Shown here: positions 1 to 11,600 of the stretch, piece after piece
Numbering within the stretch: position 1 is the stretch's first letter
How the letters are laid out: each line of letters starts with the position of its first letter
Assembly: GCA_025200525.1 (NCBI GenBank)
Contig: CM045762.1
Coordinates: 27,439,600-27,503,599, forward strand
Source: Camellia lanceoleosa
Taxonomy: Eukaryota > Streptophyta > Magnoliopsida > Ericales > Theaceae
Length of the DNA stretch: 64,000 bases
Direction of reading: 5' to 3'
Notes under the pieces: model-generated
The model's database searches: none
Told to the model about the DNA's origin: nothing
The model's input: the letters and a program-made list of their open reading frames with translations, nothing else
Made by a program: the position numbers and the translations under genes

Positions 1-3000
1 CTCCACATGTGGCAATAAGCACAAAGGGGTTTGCTACGGGTTTCGAGCTTGTTTAGTGTGGCAAGATGGGCCCTGAATTAAAGATTGTCCTCTACTCCGC
101 AGTTAAAGAGTAAAAGGCCGCACTTAGCGGACATCAAATGTAGCACCAAAACCGAACCCCAAAGCTCTGGAAAGAGCACGTGAGGCAGGCGAGTGTTTGC
201 CTTAATGCCGGAGGCGTCGAATCTTGAGACCGTGTCGGTATCCTCTTTATACGTGCTCGAATGCTTATGTATTGATTGATTCGGTCTACACATTCTTATG
301 TGTCACATGCTTTCTCACGAAAATTGAATAGACCCTTAGAACCCATGAATTATTTGCTAGTCAGTATCATCACATTGGGGATCCATGACATGTGCATATA
401 TGTATCACGCTTGTGAGATTATTGTTGGGGATATGCACCTATTTATTGATTCTTGCCATTGAACATAGATCATTTTGATGTGATATTGGGATGGGTAGTT
501 ACAAAAATATCATGTTACTATCGATTGTGTGACCAAGCAAGTTGTTTTCCGTCCATGGGTTTACCCGAATTTGTATTTAGTGGAGTTGGAGTAGTACCTC
601 CTCCATATCGATTTCTTCTGTAAATTTGTCAAACCGATTAGAAAGGGTGTAAGGGCTATCTGTGTTCTCATCGATCAGATTCTTGATAATGTTAAACCGA
701 TGTGAATTGCATTCCTATAGTTAGAGAATTCCCGATGTATTTCGGATGATCTACGAGGATTTGATTGACAGGAGATTGAGTTCATTGTTGATGTAGTACG
801 GTACATACGTAGTATCGAAAAGCTCCTCTGAATGGCTCCAACCGAATCGAAGAATGAAGGTACAATTGCGAGGCTATTTGGACAAGAAGTTTATCGGGCC
901 TAGTACTTCACCGCTAGCGCTGTTTTATTTGTGAAGAAGAAAGATGGCTCAACGAGGCGTGCATTGATTACATAATGAATAAGGTAACCGTAAAGAACAA
1001 ATATCCTTTAGCGTATTGATGACTGTTTGATCGATTCTGGGTGCACAAGTGTTTTCCAAAATTGACCTTAGATCGGGTACCATCAATTGAAAGTCAAACG
1101 GAAGACATTGATAAAACTGCTTAACGAGGTATGGCCATTATGAATTTTAGTTATGCCATTGAGTCACGAATGCCCAGTGCATTTATGGACCTTATGAGCA
1201 ATTTTCAAACCATACCTTGATGACTTCATTGTAGTATTTATTGATGACATCTTGATATATTCTAAGGCTGTCGCAGTACATGAACAGCATCTGAGACTTG
1301 CGCTGCAAACCTTAAGTGTACAGGAACTGTATGCTACACTGTCTAACTGTGAATTCTGGCTTGTCCATGTTATGTTTTTGGGGCATGTTGTTAGCAAAGA
1401 TGGAATTCTGATCCAGAAAATTGAAGTCAGAGTGAATCGCCGGACCAACAAATGTGGTGAAGTCAAAGCTTTTTGGGACCGGTGGATACTCTGAAGATTT
1501 GTCAAAGATTTCTCCAAAATTGCCTTACCACCGACTCAATGACTCGAAAGGACACCATTTGATGGGTGATCAGGAATCAGCATTTCAGGAGTTGAAAACT
1601 AGACTTGTGACTGCACCAATTCTGACTCTACCTACAGGTACTGATGGTTACACTGCTTTTAGTGATGCCTCTCATAAGGGTTTGCGATGTGTTTCAATGC
1701 AGAATGGGAGAGTTATTGCTTATGCTTCCGACGCTTGAGACCGCATGAAAAGAATTACCCAACCCATGATCTTGAACTTGCCGCATAGTTTTTGCATTGA
1801 AAATCTGGCGACACTATTTGTATGGAATAACATGTGAAGTCTACACGACCACAAGAGCCTAAAGTACTTTTTCACACGTAAAGATGAATATGAGACAGCG
1901 GAGATGGCTTGAATTGATCAAAGACTATGACTTACTGATTACGTACCATCCAGAAAAGCCAATACCGTTCTGCGATGCCTTGAGCCGAAAAATCGATTGC
2001 CAACTTAGCCTGCTTTGCTAAGCTGACGAAAAGAGTTGCTTCTTGATCTTGAAAAGTGCGAGATTGAAATTGTTTTGAATGAACAGTAGGACAATAGTTG
2101 CCATTCTTGCTCAACCAAACCTTGATTGAGGAAATTAAGGAGAAATTGACAATCGGATGATTACTTGAAGAAAATCATCGAGGAAAGAGATTCAAAACCA
2201 AACCGGGTTCAAATTTGAGAACAATGTCTTTGAAATTTCAAGACGGTATGTGTACCAAATGATCTTGAATTGAAAAGAAGAGTTACGCAAGAAGGCCACA
2301 ATTCAAAGTTTTCTATCCAGCCGGGGAATCCGAAAATGTATCAAGATCTGAAACGGAATTTTTGGTGGCCAGGGATGAAGAAAGAAATTGCCGACTTTGT
2401 GTCTAAATGTCTTCATTGCCAACAAGTCAAAGCTGAACATCAACGACCATTGGATTATCGCAACCCTTACCCATACGAGTGGAAATGGGAGCACATCACG
2501 ATGGATTTTATCGTTGGATTACCTCGCTCAGAAAGGTATGGATTCAATTTGGGTTATTGTTGATAGATGACTAAATCGCACACTTCTTACTCCAAGACAA
2601 TCTATAATGAGATAGATTGGTCATTATTTATATTGATGAAATTGTTAGATCGCACGAATTGCCTTGTCTATTGTTTCGACAGGATTGAAGTTTACATCGA
2701 GGTTCAGCAAAGCCTCTGATTGCATTGGAGTCTTGAATTGAGGTGAGTGGCGCCTATCATCCTCAGACAGATGGATGATCGAAAGGACCATCCGACTCTA
2801 GAGGACCCATCGAGAATGTGTGTTCTTGACTTCAGGAATTGGGAAAGTCATCTGCTATCGAATTCGCCACAACAACAGTTACCATTCGAGTATTGGAATG
2901 GCGCCTTTTGAGGCATTGTATGGCGAAAATGTAGATCTCAATCTGGCAAGAAGTTGGAGATGGGCCATTGCTTGGGCGAGATTGTATATGAAACAACCGA

Positions 3001-3544
3001 AAAGGTAAAACTGAAACAGCAAAGACTGAAAACTGCACAGAGCCGTCAGAAAAGTTATGCCGTTGTTAGAAGACGGGAAAGGGGATAGGAAGTGGGTGAT
3101 CACGTTTTTGGGAAAGTGACACCAATGAAAGGCGGACTCGCTTTGGAGTCAAAGGCAAGTTAGCACCGAGATATGTCGACCGCAGTTATTGAGAAAATCA
3201 ATCCGGCGTATCAAGTTGCACTTCCTCCTGAAATGGAGCATATGCATAACGTCTTCCACATTTCGATGTTGAGAGACTATCTTCGGGATCCGTTTCATGT
3301 GATTGAGCCTTCCCGTATCCTGTTGGGTGATGACTACACCTAAGGGGAACCGCCTATACACATTGTAAACCGACGGATCAAGAAACTGAGAAACAAAGAG
3401 ATTCCGCTAGTGAAAGTAGACTGGCAAAACCATGGTGGTGTGTATGCCACTTGGGAGAGGGAAGATGACATGGCTAGCCGATATCCGGATTTGTTCCCCA
3501 ATCTGCTTTTCCAAATCGAAGGTAACTCGAGTTTAGAGGACTAA
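1..3544 (+). pseudogene. pol: Gag end and Pol polyprotein of element A-1 (PR-RT-RH-IN-chromodomain), frameshifted
   Basis: Landmarks in order: remnant of the gag zinc knuckle (51-94, CGKMG-type); protease, with the catalytic aspartate codon at 278-280 but the following DSG motif damaged, and an FDVILGM-type segment near 471-495; RT, with KKKDGS near 933, DLRSGYHQL near 1060-1090 and the intact catalytic FIDD (Asp-Asp codons 1243-1248); RNase H about 1560-2010 (DASHKG near 1664); integrase zinc finger with CLHC near 2410, core MDFIVGLP near 2500-2525, [18 protein letters not shown] 2867-2925; C-terminal HNVFHISMLRDYL near 3247; chromodomain-like block near 3352-3510 (IPLVKVDWQNH, TWEREDDMA, YPDLFP). 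The stop is TAA at 3542-3544. Many frameshifts split it; most fall where the second copy differs at CTG/CAG triplets, so the true degree of decay is uncertain. Confidence 0.85.
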
Positions 3545-3550
3545 ACTCCT

Positions 3551-3564
3551 TATAAGGAGGAGAT
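3551..3564 (+). promoter_or_regulatory. Polypurine tract of element A-1
   Basis: The purine run aaggaggaga lies seven bases after the pol stop and abuts the 3' LTR. This is the expected place of the plus-strand priming site. The same tract precedes the 3' LTR of A-2. Confidence 0.7.
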
Positions 3565-3565
3565 C

Positions 3566-5997
3566 GTAATAACCTCGCATCGAATTCTTGAATAACCACC
3601 GAATTAGATACTGATCACTGATAAACTGAACTGCTAATGACTGATAAGTGAACTGGATGAACTACTGAACAAACTGAATGAAACTGAAACCGAAACTGAA
3701 TGAGTTTGTCTATTTAATTACATATTGTATCTGTTGACTTGAATGATTATCTGTTTGCATTGTATGTTTAAATTGCTAATTGAAGGCCTTATCGGCGGCC
3801 GAATTAGAAACCGTTTGAAGTATTGGAATCAGCATAATATTTGTGATTTTATGGTATTTTTATCTGAAAATTGATTAGGAATGATTAAATTAGACTAAAT
3901 CGAGTTGATTGAGAACTTGGGTTTAATTACCAATGAACCACTTAGTGGACCCTTTTGTTTATTCATTATTGGTGCCTCATACTTGATCAAAACAATTCTT
4001 CATCATTACTATTCTTGTATCTAACCGACCAAGAGAGTAGAGAGTGAGAGGCTTGGAGTGAAATCAACACACTCTTGAAGAACTTGTAGAAATTGATAGA
4101 GACTTGGCCTAATCTAGTTTCCACACCTTGAATTGGCACTCTAGGTAAGGAAATCACCATCTTCTTGTTGTTCTTGAGCTTGATATTACATGTTTCATGC
4201 CCAAATAGAGAGCTAGGCCATGTTTTAGTGTAATCTAGATGAATTGGAGCTCCATTGTTACATGCATGTTGAGTTTAGTGAGTTTGGAGTTGAATTCTTG
4301 GCTAATTGTCACATGCATGCTCATGTTCATGTATTAATCCATGTTTTAGGTTGTTTTCAAAGATTGGGGCTCAACAGCAAGATTTAAAAGCTTGTAAATG
4401 GTTTGAAACCCATGCATTGCATGTTTACAAAGTGTTCTTGAATTGTTCTTGAAAATGGTTTGAATAGACTCACCTTTGGGGCTTAAATTCTCAAATTGGC
4501 TTTTGAAACTTGTTATTTATTGAGTTGGGATGTATTCCCGAATTTGGGGCCCAAGAGGTCGAGTTTTGAGTGTTGGAACACTTGGTTTGAGTTGGAAGGC
4601 AAATCTGAAATTCCAGATTTGGCTTCTTCGCCGAGCGAAGAATTCGCTCGGCGACCAAGGTTTCCTCGAGCTACGCCGGCGAGATATTGGTGGCTCGAGC
4701 GTAAAAATCGAACATCCAAGATTTTTCTCGCTTTCATCGACCGCCGGCGAAGGAAGGCTCGCCGATAACCCTTTGATTTTGAAGCTCGCTCGAGCGAGCA
4801 TCGAGCGAGCATCGCGCGTAAAAATTGAGCATCCAGTATTTTTACTGTTTCATCAGAGCGCCTGAGCGAAGGATTTTTCGCTCGTGCGAAGCCTTTGATT
4901 TTGCAAACTCGCCGAAGCGAAGGAAGGCTCGCCGAAGCGAGACCCTGCCAAAGAACTTTTGAAAAGTGCCTTCCAAGCGTATTTTGCATCCTCATCTCAT
5001 CCTAGGCATTCTTAGGCCTAGTTTAATGCATCTTAATGAGGATTTAGACATAGAACCACACCGAGGGAATTTAGAGATTTAATTATCATCCTTTCCAACT
5101 GTAAACTTAGTGTGTGTTCTATTGATTGACTGTTTAGGGTTGACTCTCGGGGACGCGCTCTAGCTCGATAGCCCAATCAATGTGAGTAACAGATGTGTAA
5201 AGATATGTTCAAAATGGTTATCTTTTGAATCTTGTTTATCGAATCTGTTCTCGAATCGATATTATTTATGAATGAATGTATGTCCTATTTCTGAATCAGA
5301 CAGGCATCCTTAGCACCTCATGTTATTATCGTTATTCAGAGCTCTGTCGGTTTCCTTGTGGAACCATCTTTCATCTTGAATGATTGGCCATCATTCTTGT
5401 TGGGTCTCTTAAGGCCGGTCCTTTTGGACCCTCTGCTTTTAGGCTATTGGATGTACCACATATGACCGATTGATTGAAATCTTGAAGACCTAAACTCTTG
5501 TTTAATGAATTGATTTCATTTATCGCAAGGACATTCATTCATAACCTCTTACGCTTTATGTTATTCATCGGGCTTTAGCTCATCGTTATATATATATGTA
5601 GGTTCTCACCAGGATCGAAGCTAGAGCGTGGGATTGGTCCCCGCTTTGTCACCAAATTTATGTGCCTCACCGTGAGGTTCCGAGACGCCATGCCATGGCT
5701 TGGGGTGTTTTTGTGTCCCCACTAGTCTCCTACCGCTTTGTAATCAAGTATTGAGGATTGAGTTCTGCATCAATGTCTCAGAATGATTGTATATCTTGAT
5801 CGGGTCCGAATGCATAAATGTATGAAAAATGTTTTTGACATACTGATTTTCACACTCAATGGACACTAGTTATTTATCAGATTGGCTTCCGCCAGCCCTC
5901 AGACTGATTGATTGTATTATCGCTCAAGAGGCCTTTGGTAATTTGACATCGTCGGTTATTCTGATTAAACCCATAGGGCCGGGTTTGGGTCGTGACA
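3566..5997 (+). repeat. LTR of element A (copy 1, 3' LTR of A-1)
   Basis: About 2.43 kb; four copies occur in the window. The other copies begin TGTAATAACC; here the start reads cgtaataacc, as if CTG had become CG. It ends gggtcgtgaca, giving TG...CA ends. It contains a TATA box near 5586, an AT-rich 5' half, a GC-rich block at 4620-4940 full of CTCGAGCGAG-like palindromes (16-bp perfect palindrome at 4784-4799), and a conserved segment with an ATG-rich tail. No credible gene lies inside; the small open frames are antisense shadows of the GC-rich block. Confidence 0.9.
5586..5600 (+). promoter_or_regulatory. TATA box of element A LTR (copy 1)
   Basis: The run ttatatatatatgta is kept in all four A LTRs about 0.4 kb before the LTR end. 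That is the place expected for the retrotransposon promoter, giving a U3 of about 2.0 kb. Function is inferred from position only. Confidence 0.6.
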
Positions 5998-6041
5998 CTA
6001 GCCGATCGGCCACCTCAAAAAACCAACTTCAAAATTTCTGG

Positions 6042-6400
6042 CCGACCATCATACAAGAGTGTCCTCCCAAGCGTGTAGGATAAGGCCCCAGGGTTGGAAT
6101 CTGGCAACACTGAACCAGAAGTCACAACATAGAACTTGAAAAAGAGGCTCAAAATCGAATGCACCATTTCGCCGACCACCATACCAAAGTGTCCTCCTGT
6201 GTGTAGAGCAAGGATCCAAGGTTGGAATTTGGCAACATTGAACCAAGAGCCACAACATAGAGCTTGAAGGAGAGGCCCAAAATGAACTTCATAATTTCGC
6301 CGACCAAGATACCAAAGGGTCCTTCCAGATGTCCCGATCACAGATATGTAACTTTGGTTGGAAGAAAATACCCCAAGGTGTTCAACATTGGCCCTATGAG
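6042..6400. repeat. Tandem subrepeat of about 129 bp in the B LTR (about 3 copies)
   Basis: Successive units start gccgacca(c/t)cat near 6042, 6171 and 6300 and share the words caaggttgg, caacattgaacca and cacaacatagagcttga. The third unit diverges after about 100 bp. The same array recurs at 35740-36100 and 58547-58900. Confidence 0.75.
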
Positions 6401-6472
6401 CAAAACGGCTCCGGAGGAGCGAAACCGTTATCTGGATAATTGCTGGCCTCCCCGTGATCTTCCCGATGTTGA

Positions 6473-7030
6473 AACAGAGGTACCGCCAAGTTTGAACAAA
6501 ACTAATGAGAAATGAACGCCGAGCTAAACCGAGCAATTCGATCCCAAAATGAGTCATGGGAAGTGGTATTTAGCAATAAGTGGGTATTCTGACCCAAAGG
6601 TCCTTCGAATGACAAAACAGAGGTCCTCGCCAAAAATCGAGAAACCGATGCCAAATGAATGCTCGACCAAAACCGCTTGGGTCCCAAACCGCATGAGTAC
6701 CGAAAGTGGCATACGGCCACGAAGTGGGCATCGAGGCCCCAGTGGTTCCTCGAAATGTTAACAGAGGTCTCCGCCAAAACCGGAGAAAGCGGATGCGAAA
6801 TGAATGCTCGGGCCCAAATCACGCAGCTCGGTCCCAAATGGGTCGGGCACCTAAGTGGTGTTCGGCCAAGGGCATCAGGGTCCTGTTCCTGAACATTAAA
6901 ACAGAGGTCTCCGCCAAAAAATCGGAGAAGTCGGAGATGGTTGGCGGTCCCGAGCCGAGGCACACACCGACGGCTTCAAAACCGGAACCGCCCGAATGGG
7001 CAAAATGGCCTACGGCCACGAAAAAGTAGC
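6473..7030. repeat. Tandem subrepeat of about 143 bp in the B LTR (3-4 copies)
   Basis: The phrase aacagaggt followed by cgccaaaa recurs near 6473, 6616, 6761 and 6898. Between them lie shared words such as aaatgaatgctcg, gtggca and catcgaggcc. Recurs at about 36175-36730 and 58975-59500. Open frames on both strands here are by-products of the repeat. Confidence 0.75.
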
Positions 7031-7253
7031 TCACGGCCACCGGAGATAGTCTGAGACCACTCCTTCCTCAGAAAGAAAACAGAGAAAACCGAGTCCGGTT
7101 CGCAAACCGAGACAAGGTAGAGAAGAGGGTTCTAAGTCCGGCGGTAGGCGCGCGCCACGACTCGAGACTTCGAACGAGCACAAGATGCAACATCACCGAA
7201 GCGCCAACCGGTGACGCTCGAGTCTTAAGGTCGGTCAAAAATGGGTGTCTACA

Positions 7254-7266
7254 GCTGTTCTCTTGA
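7254..7266 (-). promoter_or_regulatory. Polypurine tract of element B-1
   Basis: Read on the minus strand, the bases just before the TGTAGACACC LTR start are purine-rich. The better preserved second copy reads aagagggcagc. This is the usual form of the plus-strand primer next to the 3' LTR of Tat-lineage elements. Confidence 0.65.
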
Positions 7267-8275
7267 TGTAACCTAAGTCAAGAAGTGACGAGAGGAATGT
7301 CAAAGCCCGTGAGACGACCCATTTTGACAAGGTCAAGACTTAGACAATCATACAGATAAATAGAGATGCGTTCCGCAGTAGGGGGCAAAATGCAAATGAT
7401 AAGCACGGAGCGTGATTATGCAAGTGCAACAAGTCAGAATGAAGTATTCGCAAATAGATGCAACAGCTTTAAGCAAGAATGCAAAGCAAGAACTACATTT
7501 CATGCGATTAGGAATGCGGAGAATCATTCAATTCTCGCCGCCTCACACGGAAAAGATACGACATCGCTGATTCGTCGGGTCGCACCAAATTTCACCTCAA
7601 ATGAACCGTACATACAATATCGTGCCTGCAAAAGAGAGAAATCTAACAAGAACAATATGCTAACAACATACATTCAATGCGATCCCTATGATTCGAAAAG
7701 TTTGACACACACAGTGCCGGCGAACGAATGCAACGTAACGCGAGGAAAGGTAATGCGCGACAACGCATGTTTATGCACAGAAAGTTCGGTATATCAAGAA
7801 AAAAAACACATACGACGACGCAAAACAATCACGAGGATGCAAATTAGAGCCAAATAATGACAAATGAGCACAAATCAGATGCCTTATTGTTGCACAATAA
7901 CAAGCCGAAAACGCTGACGGCATTTCACTGATCGCGGCCTCTGATTTACATTCCGGAGAGGTCACAAGATGTTTAAAAAGGATACACTCTGATTTTGATG
8001 AGTAATGATGAGACACATGTCAGAATTTGCAATTAAAGTTTCAGCGGAGCAATTCGCGCCAGAAAGTGTACTTTTCTTCAACTTTTCGTCCCGAGTCTGG
8101 ATTTTCCTCAAAATTTGCAGAGAGGCAGGGGAGGGAGTGGGGAAGATGGTCGGCCAGGTCTCCACCCTAGGAGAGGCCATCGGCCAGGGGAGAAAAAGGG
8201 AGTGGCCGGCCAGTTGAGTTAGGTGGCTTGTCGGCCACTTCCCAAAAGTGGGGCATTTTGGTCATTTTTGCATTT
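7267..8275. other. B-1 spacer between the 3' LTR and the PMD promoter; conserved 163-codon open frame of doubtful meaning
   Basis: About 1 kb with no recognisable protein. A plus-strand open frame (7366-7857) survives in B-2 (37125-37613), but the DNA around 7580-7850 is almost identical between copies whatever the frame, and the product (rich in Asn, Lys, Cys, Arg) matches no family I know. I read it as 3' untranslated sequence of B and upstream promoter of the PMD gene, not as a gene. Confidence 0.4.
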
Positions 8276-8276
8276 T

Positions 8277-8285
8277 CTATATATA
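8277..8285 (+). promoter_or_regulatory. TATA box of the antisense PMD gene (B-1)
   Basis: The run ctatatata lies about 350 bp before the predicted ATG and about 30 bp before a pyrimidine-rich leader (cctccattgcc, cttcctcttgctctc). Both copies keep it (37999-38007). This suggests the PMD gene has its own promoter on the strand opposite to gag-pol. Confidence 0.6.
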
Positions 8286-8489
8286 CACACCTCCATTGCC
8301 TCCGAAATCACACCCAAAGTTGCAAAACTTCTTCCTCTTGCTCTCTAGGCCACTTTCTCTCTCAGATCTGCATTTTATACGCGTCCCTCGGCCTCCCACG
8401 CAAGTTGTTTTTGCGAAATCTTTCAGATTTAAGCACTTTGAAGCGACTAAATTTCGACTTTGGGGCTTCTCTCGCTTTCACCACTTGAG

Positions 8490-8622
8490 GTAATTTTGTT
8501 TCAATATTTGGAATATTTTCCGGGGTTGACTTTTGTTGACTTGTTTGATTTCCGGAGAGTTGACTTTTGTTGACTTTTTCCAATTTTGGCACATTTTGCT
8601 CATTTTTTGCTCCTCTTGGCAG
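8490..8622 (+). other. Leader intron of the PMD gene (B-1)
   Basis: A donor, gag|gtaatttt at 8490, and an acceptor, cttggcag at 8615-8622, bracket 133 bp of T-rich sequence just before the ATG at 8631. The second copy has the same donor (38216) and a better acceptor, ctttgcag (38341-38348). Confidence 0.55.
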
Positions 8623-8630
8623 ATTTCTGA

Positions 8631-11600
8631 ATGGCGTGTCATTTTCCTCACGACGGAGGTTTTCCTGCCGGAGATGATTTTGACTTTATGGTATTCACGG
8701 GTTCGCCTTTCTTTCCCGGGACGATATGCCATGGCTCATAGGCTTCCGCGAGCCACTTTCCTCATATTTTACCGATTTTAACGATCGAGCACCGGGATCT
8801 TTCTTACGAGAGCCGAGCAAAGACTCTCTCCTATGATGCAGAGGTATTTTATTATCCGCATCTTTCGTGCATTCTCAGACTTTTGCCATGCTTAGACACA
8901 CGCTTAGCTTATTTACACAAAGATTTGTATTTTGAGCATGTGACTTAGCCACTTGAATTTCATGAACACTTGGCGCATTGAATGATTGTGAACGCACAGT
9001 GCACCTTAGTTAGAAATTGAACACACAGCTCCAACATTGATTTACTGAAGACACAGCCCGAAGTTGAAAATGAGCACACAGCACATACTGACCAAGAGTA
9101 GGACACGTAGTCTCCAAAACTCAGATTTTCTGAACACACAGCCCAGCTTGGAAGCGAACACACAGCCCACTGATTAAAAGTAGAACACACAGCCCTAAAC
9201 TTGAAGCACCGAACACACAAATTCAGATTTGAAGTGAACACACGTTTAATCGACGCTGAGTAGAACACACCCCAAATTTGAAGTGAACACACACCAATCG
9301 ATGTTGAGTAGAACACACACCCCAAACTTGAAGCAAACGCGACATCCAATCGATGTTGAGTAGAACACGCAGTCCCCAAACTTGAAGCTTAACACACGCT
9401 TCATCGATGTTGAGTAGAACACGCATCCCAAACTTGAAGCGAACACACGCTTCACTAATGTTGAGTAGAACACGCAATTCCCAAACTTGAAGCTTAACAC
9501 ATGTTCTTAATCGATGTTGAGTAGAACACGCAGCCCCAAACTTGAAGCGAACACACGGCCTTAATCGATGTTGAGTAGAACACGCAATTCCAAACTTGAA
9601 GCGAACACACGTTTTAATCGATGTTGAGTAGAACACACGGTCCCAAACTCGATGTATCAAACTTTGAACACGCATTCAAATACCAAATTTATCAACACGC
9701 ATTCGCTTTCACTTCATTTGCACACAGCTCATTTTCGCTTTTATTTGCACACACTTCATTTTCACTTCATTTGTCGATTCATGCATTGATTCTAAATGCA
9801 GTTCGCTTCTGACAAAGGCGAGGATATGGCCCGGCCGCAAGGGAATGGTATTTTGAGCTTCCTAAGTCGTCCGGGATTGGTCGATCTTGCAGATTTGGGC
9901 CATTCTCACAGAGGGTTATCTCGCTGCCTCATTAGTAGGACCCTATTTGCACTTTTAGCAGAGAGGTGGTGGGACACTACCAATTCCTTCCATTTTTTCA
10001 TGACGGGGACATGACCATGACCTCACTGGATTTCGCTATGCTCACCGCCTAGACTTAGGCGGTAGGCCCATTCCCTATGACGAGGATATGGGTGAGTGGC
10101 AGTCCTCGATGCATTTGTTGGGGACACACCTCAGAGACAGAGGTTCGGGAGAGTCCGATACTCTGGTTTGCTTCCTATTTCCTAAGGCCACAGATGGAGC
10201 CCGAGACTCGAGGAGGCGAGCAAGACGCCTGTGGTTTCCTTATGTACCTCTCGGCACCACCTTGTTCGCCGATAGAGGAACATGGTAGGGTTGTACTTAT
10301 CGAGCGCCTGTAGACCTATCACAGTGAGCCAAGATGATTGGCGCTGGCCTGGCTACCCTTTATCACATGAGCGCAGCCTCGCACACGAGGGGACTTACTC
10401 GTGGCCATCGGAGAGCCCGGGAGGTACATTCTGCCCTCTTGATTTACATTTTGTTCAGACATTTATTCACCACACACACACGGGCGACTTTGCATTATGT
10501 ATTCTCGCCTTTTAGCACTTTGTACTCACACTGCATTGCCTTTCTCACTGTGGGTGTATGTGTACTTCCCCACATTGGCCCCTGAGATGGAGGTGGTGGG
10601 ACCTCCTATGACTCTATTTTCTTTTAATGTTTGAGGGCGAGCATCCGGCGAGGCCTCGAGACTCTCTCCTCTCTCGCGACGATATTTTGATACCGTCCGA
10701 GCGATGAGGTATTGCTTGAACTCTCGCCTTTTATTTTTATCTTTGATCCGCTCAGATATCCGATTTCGATCGATTTGTATATCGGTTATCCACAGATCAC
10801 CCGCGCCTTTGGGCGCTTTCGTGACGAGCTCGAGACTCAGACTCGAGCGCCGAGTTGTTGTCAAGATAGATTCCTCGCCGAGGGACCAAATCGGTGGTTT
10901 GGTTCTCGGGAACGCTTTGGCGCCGATATGGGGGCGATTCTCAGACACTCGCCAGGCCTCCGCACCATGCGATCGCCGATAGATTATCCCCGAGGAGGTC
11001 GAGCAATATATGCAGGCGTTGATGCTTTGTTGCATCATCTCGATGGAACCACGCCACCTACCGCCAAGATATATTTGATGCCCCGCTGACGGGAGTGCGG
11101 CTCCCAAGACGGACCTCATCGGTGCACCGTTTCGAGTCGCGCCCATGCTACGATATCCTTCTTCTAGCGGGCAGATCCAGAGGTGGGGGCGCTCGATCCC
11201 TCCGATCCCTCCGCCTCTTGATCATCCAGTGGCCGACATGCCGATCGAAGGATTTAACCGGGCGATTTGGGACGCCTTACCAGATTCCGCTAGAGCCTCC
11301 TCTGCCTGATCACAGATATGTTAGAGACCCTGACTCGCCCCAGATGTTTTTTCAAATTTTGATTTATCACGTATTTGAACATTGATTCCGTTATCGATAG
11401 TTTTAGATTTGTATTCGCAGCCTCTGTTGAATATACGGACGAGCCGCCGATGCTAGCCACATTCGAGGGCATGATCCTTCGGAGGGAGACGCAGATGAGC
11501 ATCGTGGGTGTAGAGGTACTCTTCATTTTCCCTGTACTAGCATGTTTCTGATGCTGCTCTAGCTTTAGACCTTCTGCTATTTTGATAGACTGTGTAGAGC

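Larger units (their letters stand above)
1..5997 (+). mobile_element. Element A-1: 3' part of a Tekay/Del-like Ty3/gypsy chromovirus
   Basis: The window opens inside the internal region of a Ty3/gypsy element and runs through protease, reverse transcriptase, RNase H, integrase and a chromodomain-like tail to a 3' LTR at 3566-5997. The same sequence returns about 29.65 kb downstream as a full copy (26184-35693). Domain order, long LTRs and the chromodomain tail point to the Tekay/Del clade of chromoviruses. The 5' LTR, primer site and most of gag lie left of the window. It sits inside the left LTR of the minus-strand Tat element B-1, because the sequence just after its LTR (5998 on) is B LTR sequence, exactly as after A-2 and the solo LTR. 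Confidence 0.85.
5998..7253 (-). repeat. Left B LTR, outer (U3-side) piece
   Basis: On the minus strand this is the first 1.25 kb of a B LTR, starting TGTAGACACCC (plus strand ends gggtgtctaca at 7253). It is interrupted at 5997/5998 by element A. The same piece recurs at 35694-36968 and 58503-59796, each time directly after an A LTR. It is made largely of two families of tandem subrepeats. The rest of this LTR lies left of the window beyond A-1. Confidence 0.85.

Noticed and set aside
4496..4995. Open frames on both strands of the A LTR GC-rich block
   Set aside because: The block is palindromic and free of stops by composition; frames are not conserved among the four LTRs.
7366..7857. 163-codon plus-strand frame conserved in B-2
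   Set aside because: DNA identity between copies is uniform and frame-independent; no known family; N-terminus differs between copies. Kept only as a remark.
8960..9675. Cysteine-rich repetitive open frames on the minus strand (FKFG..CSTQHRL repeats)
   Set aside because: They follow the intronic minisatellite period and shift frame between copies.
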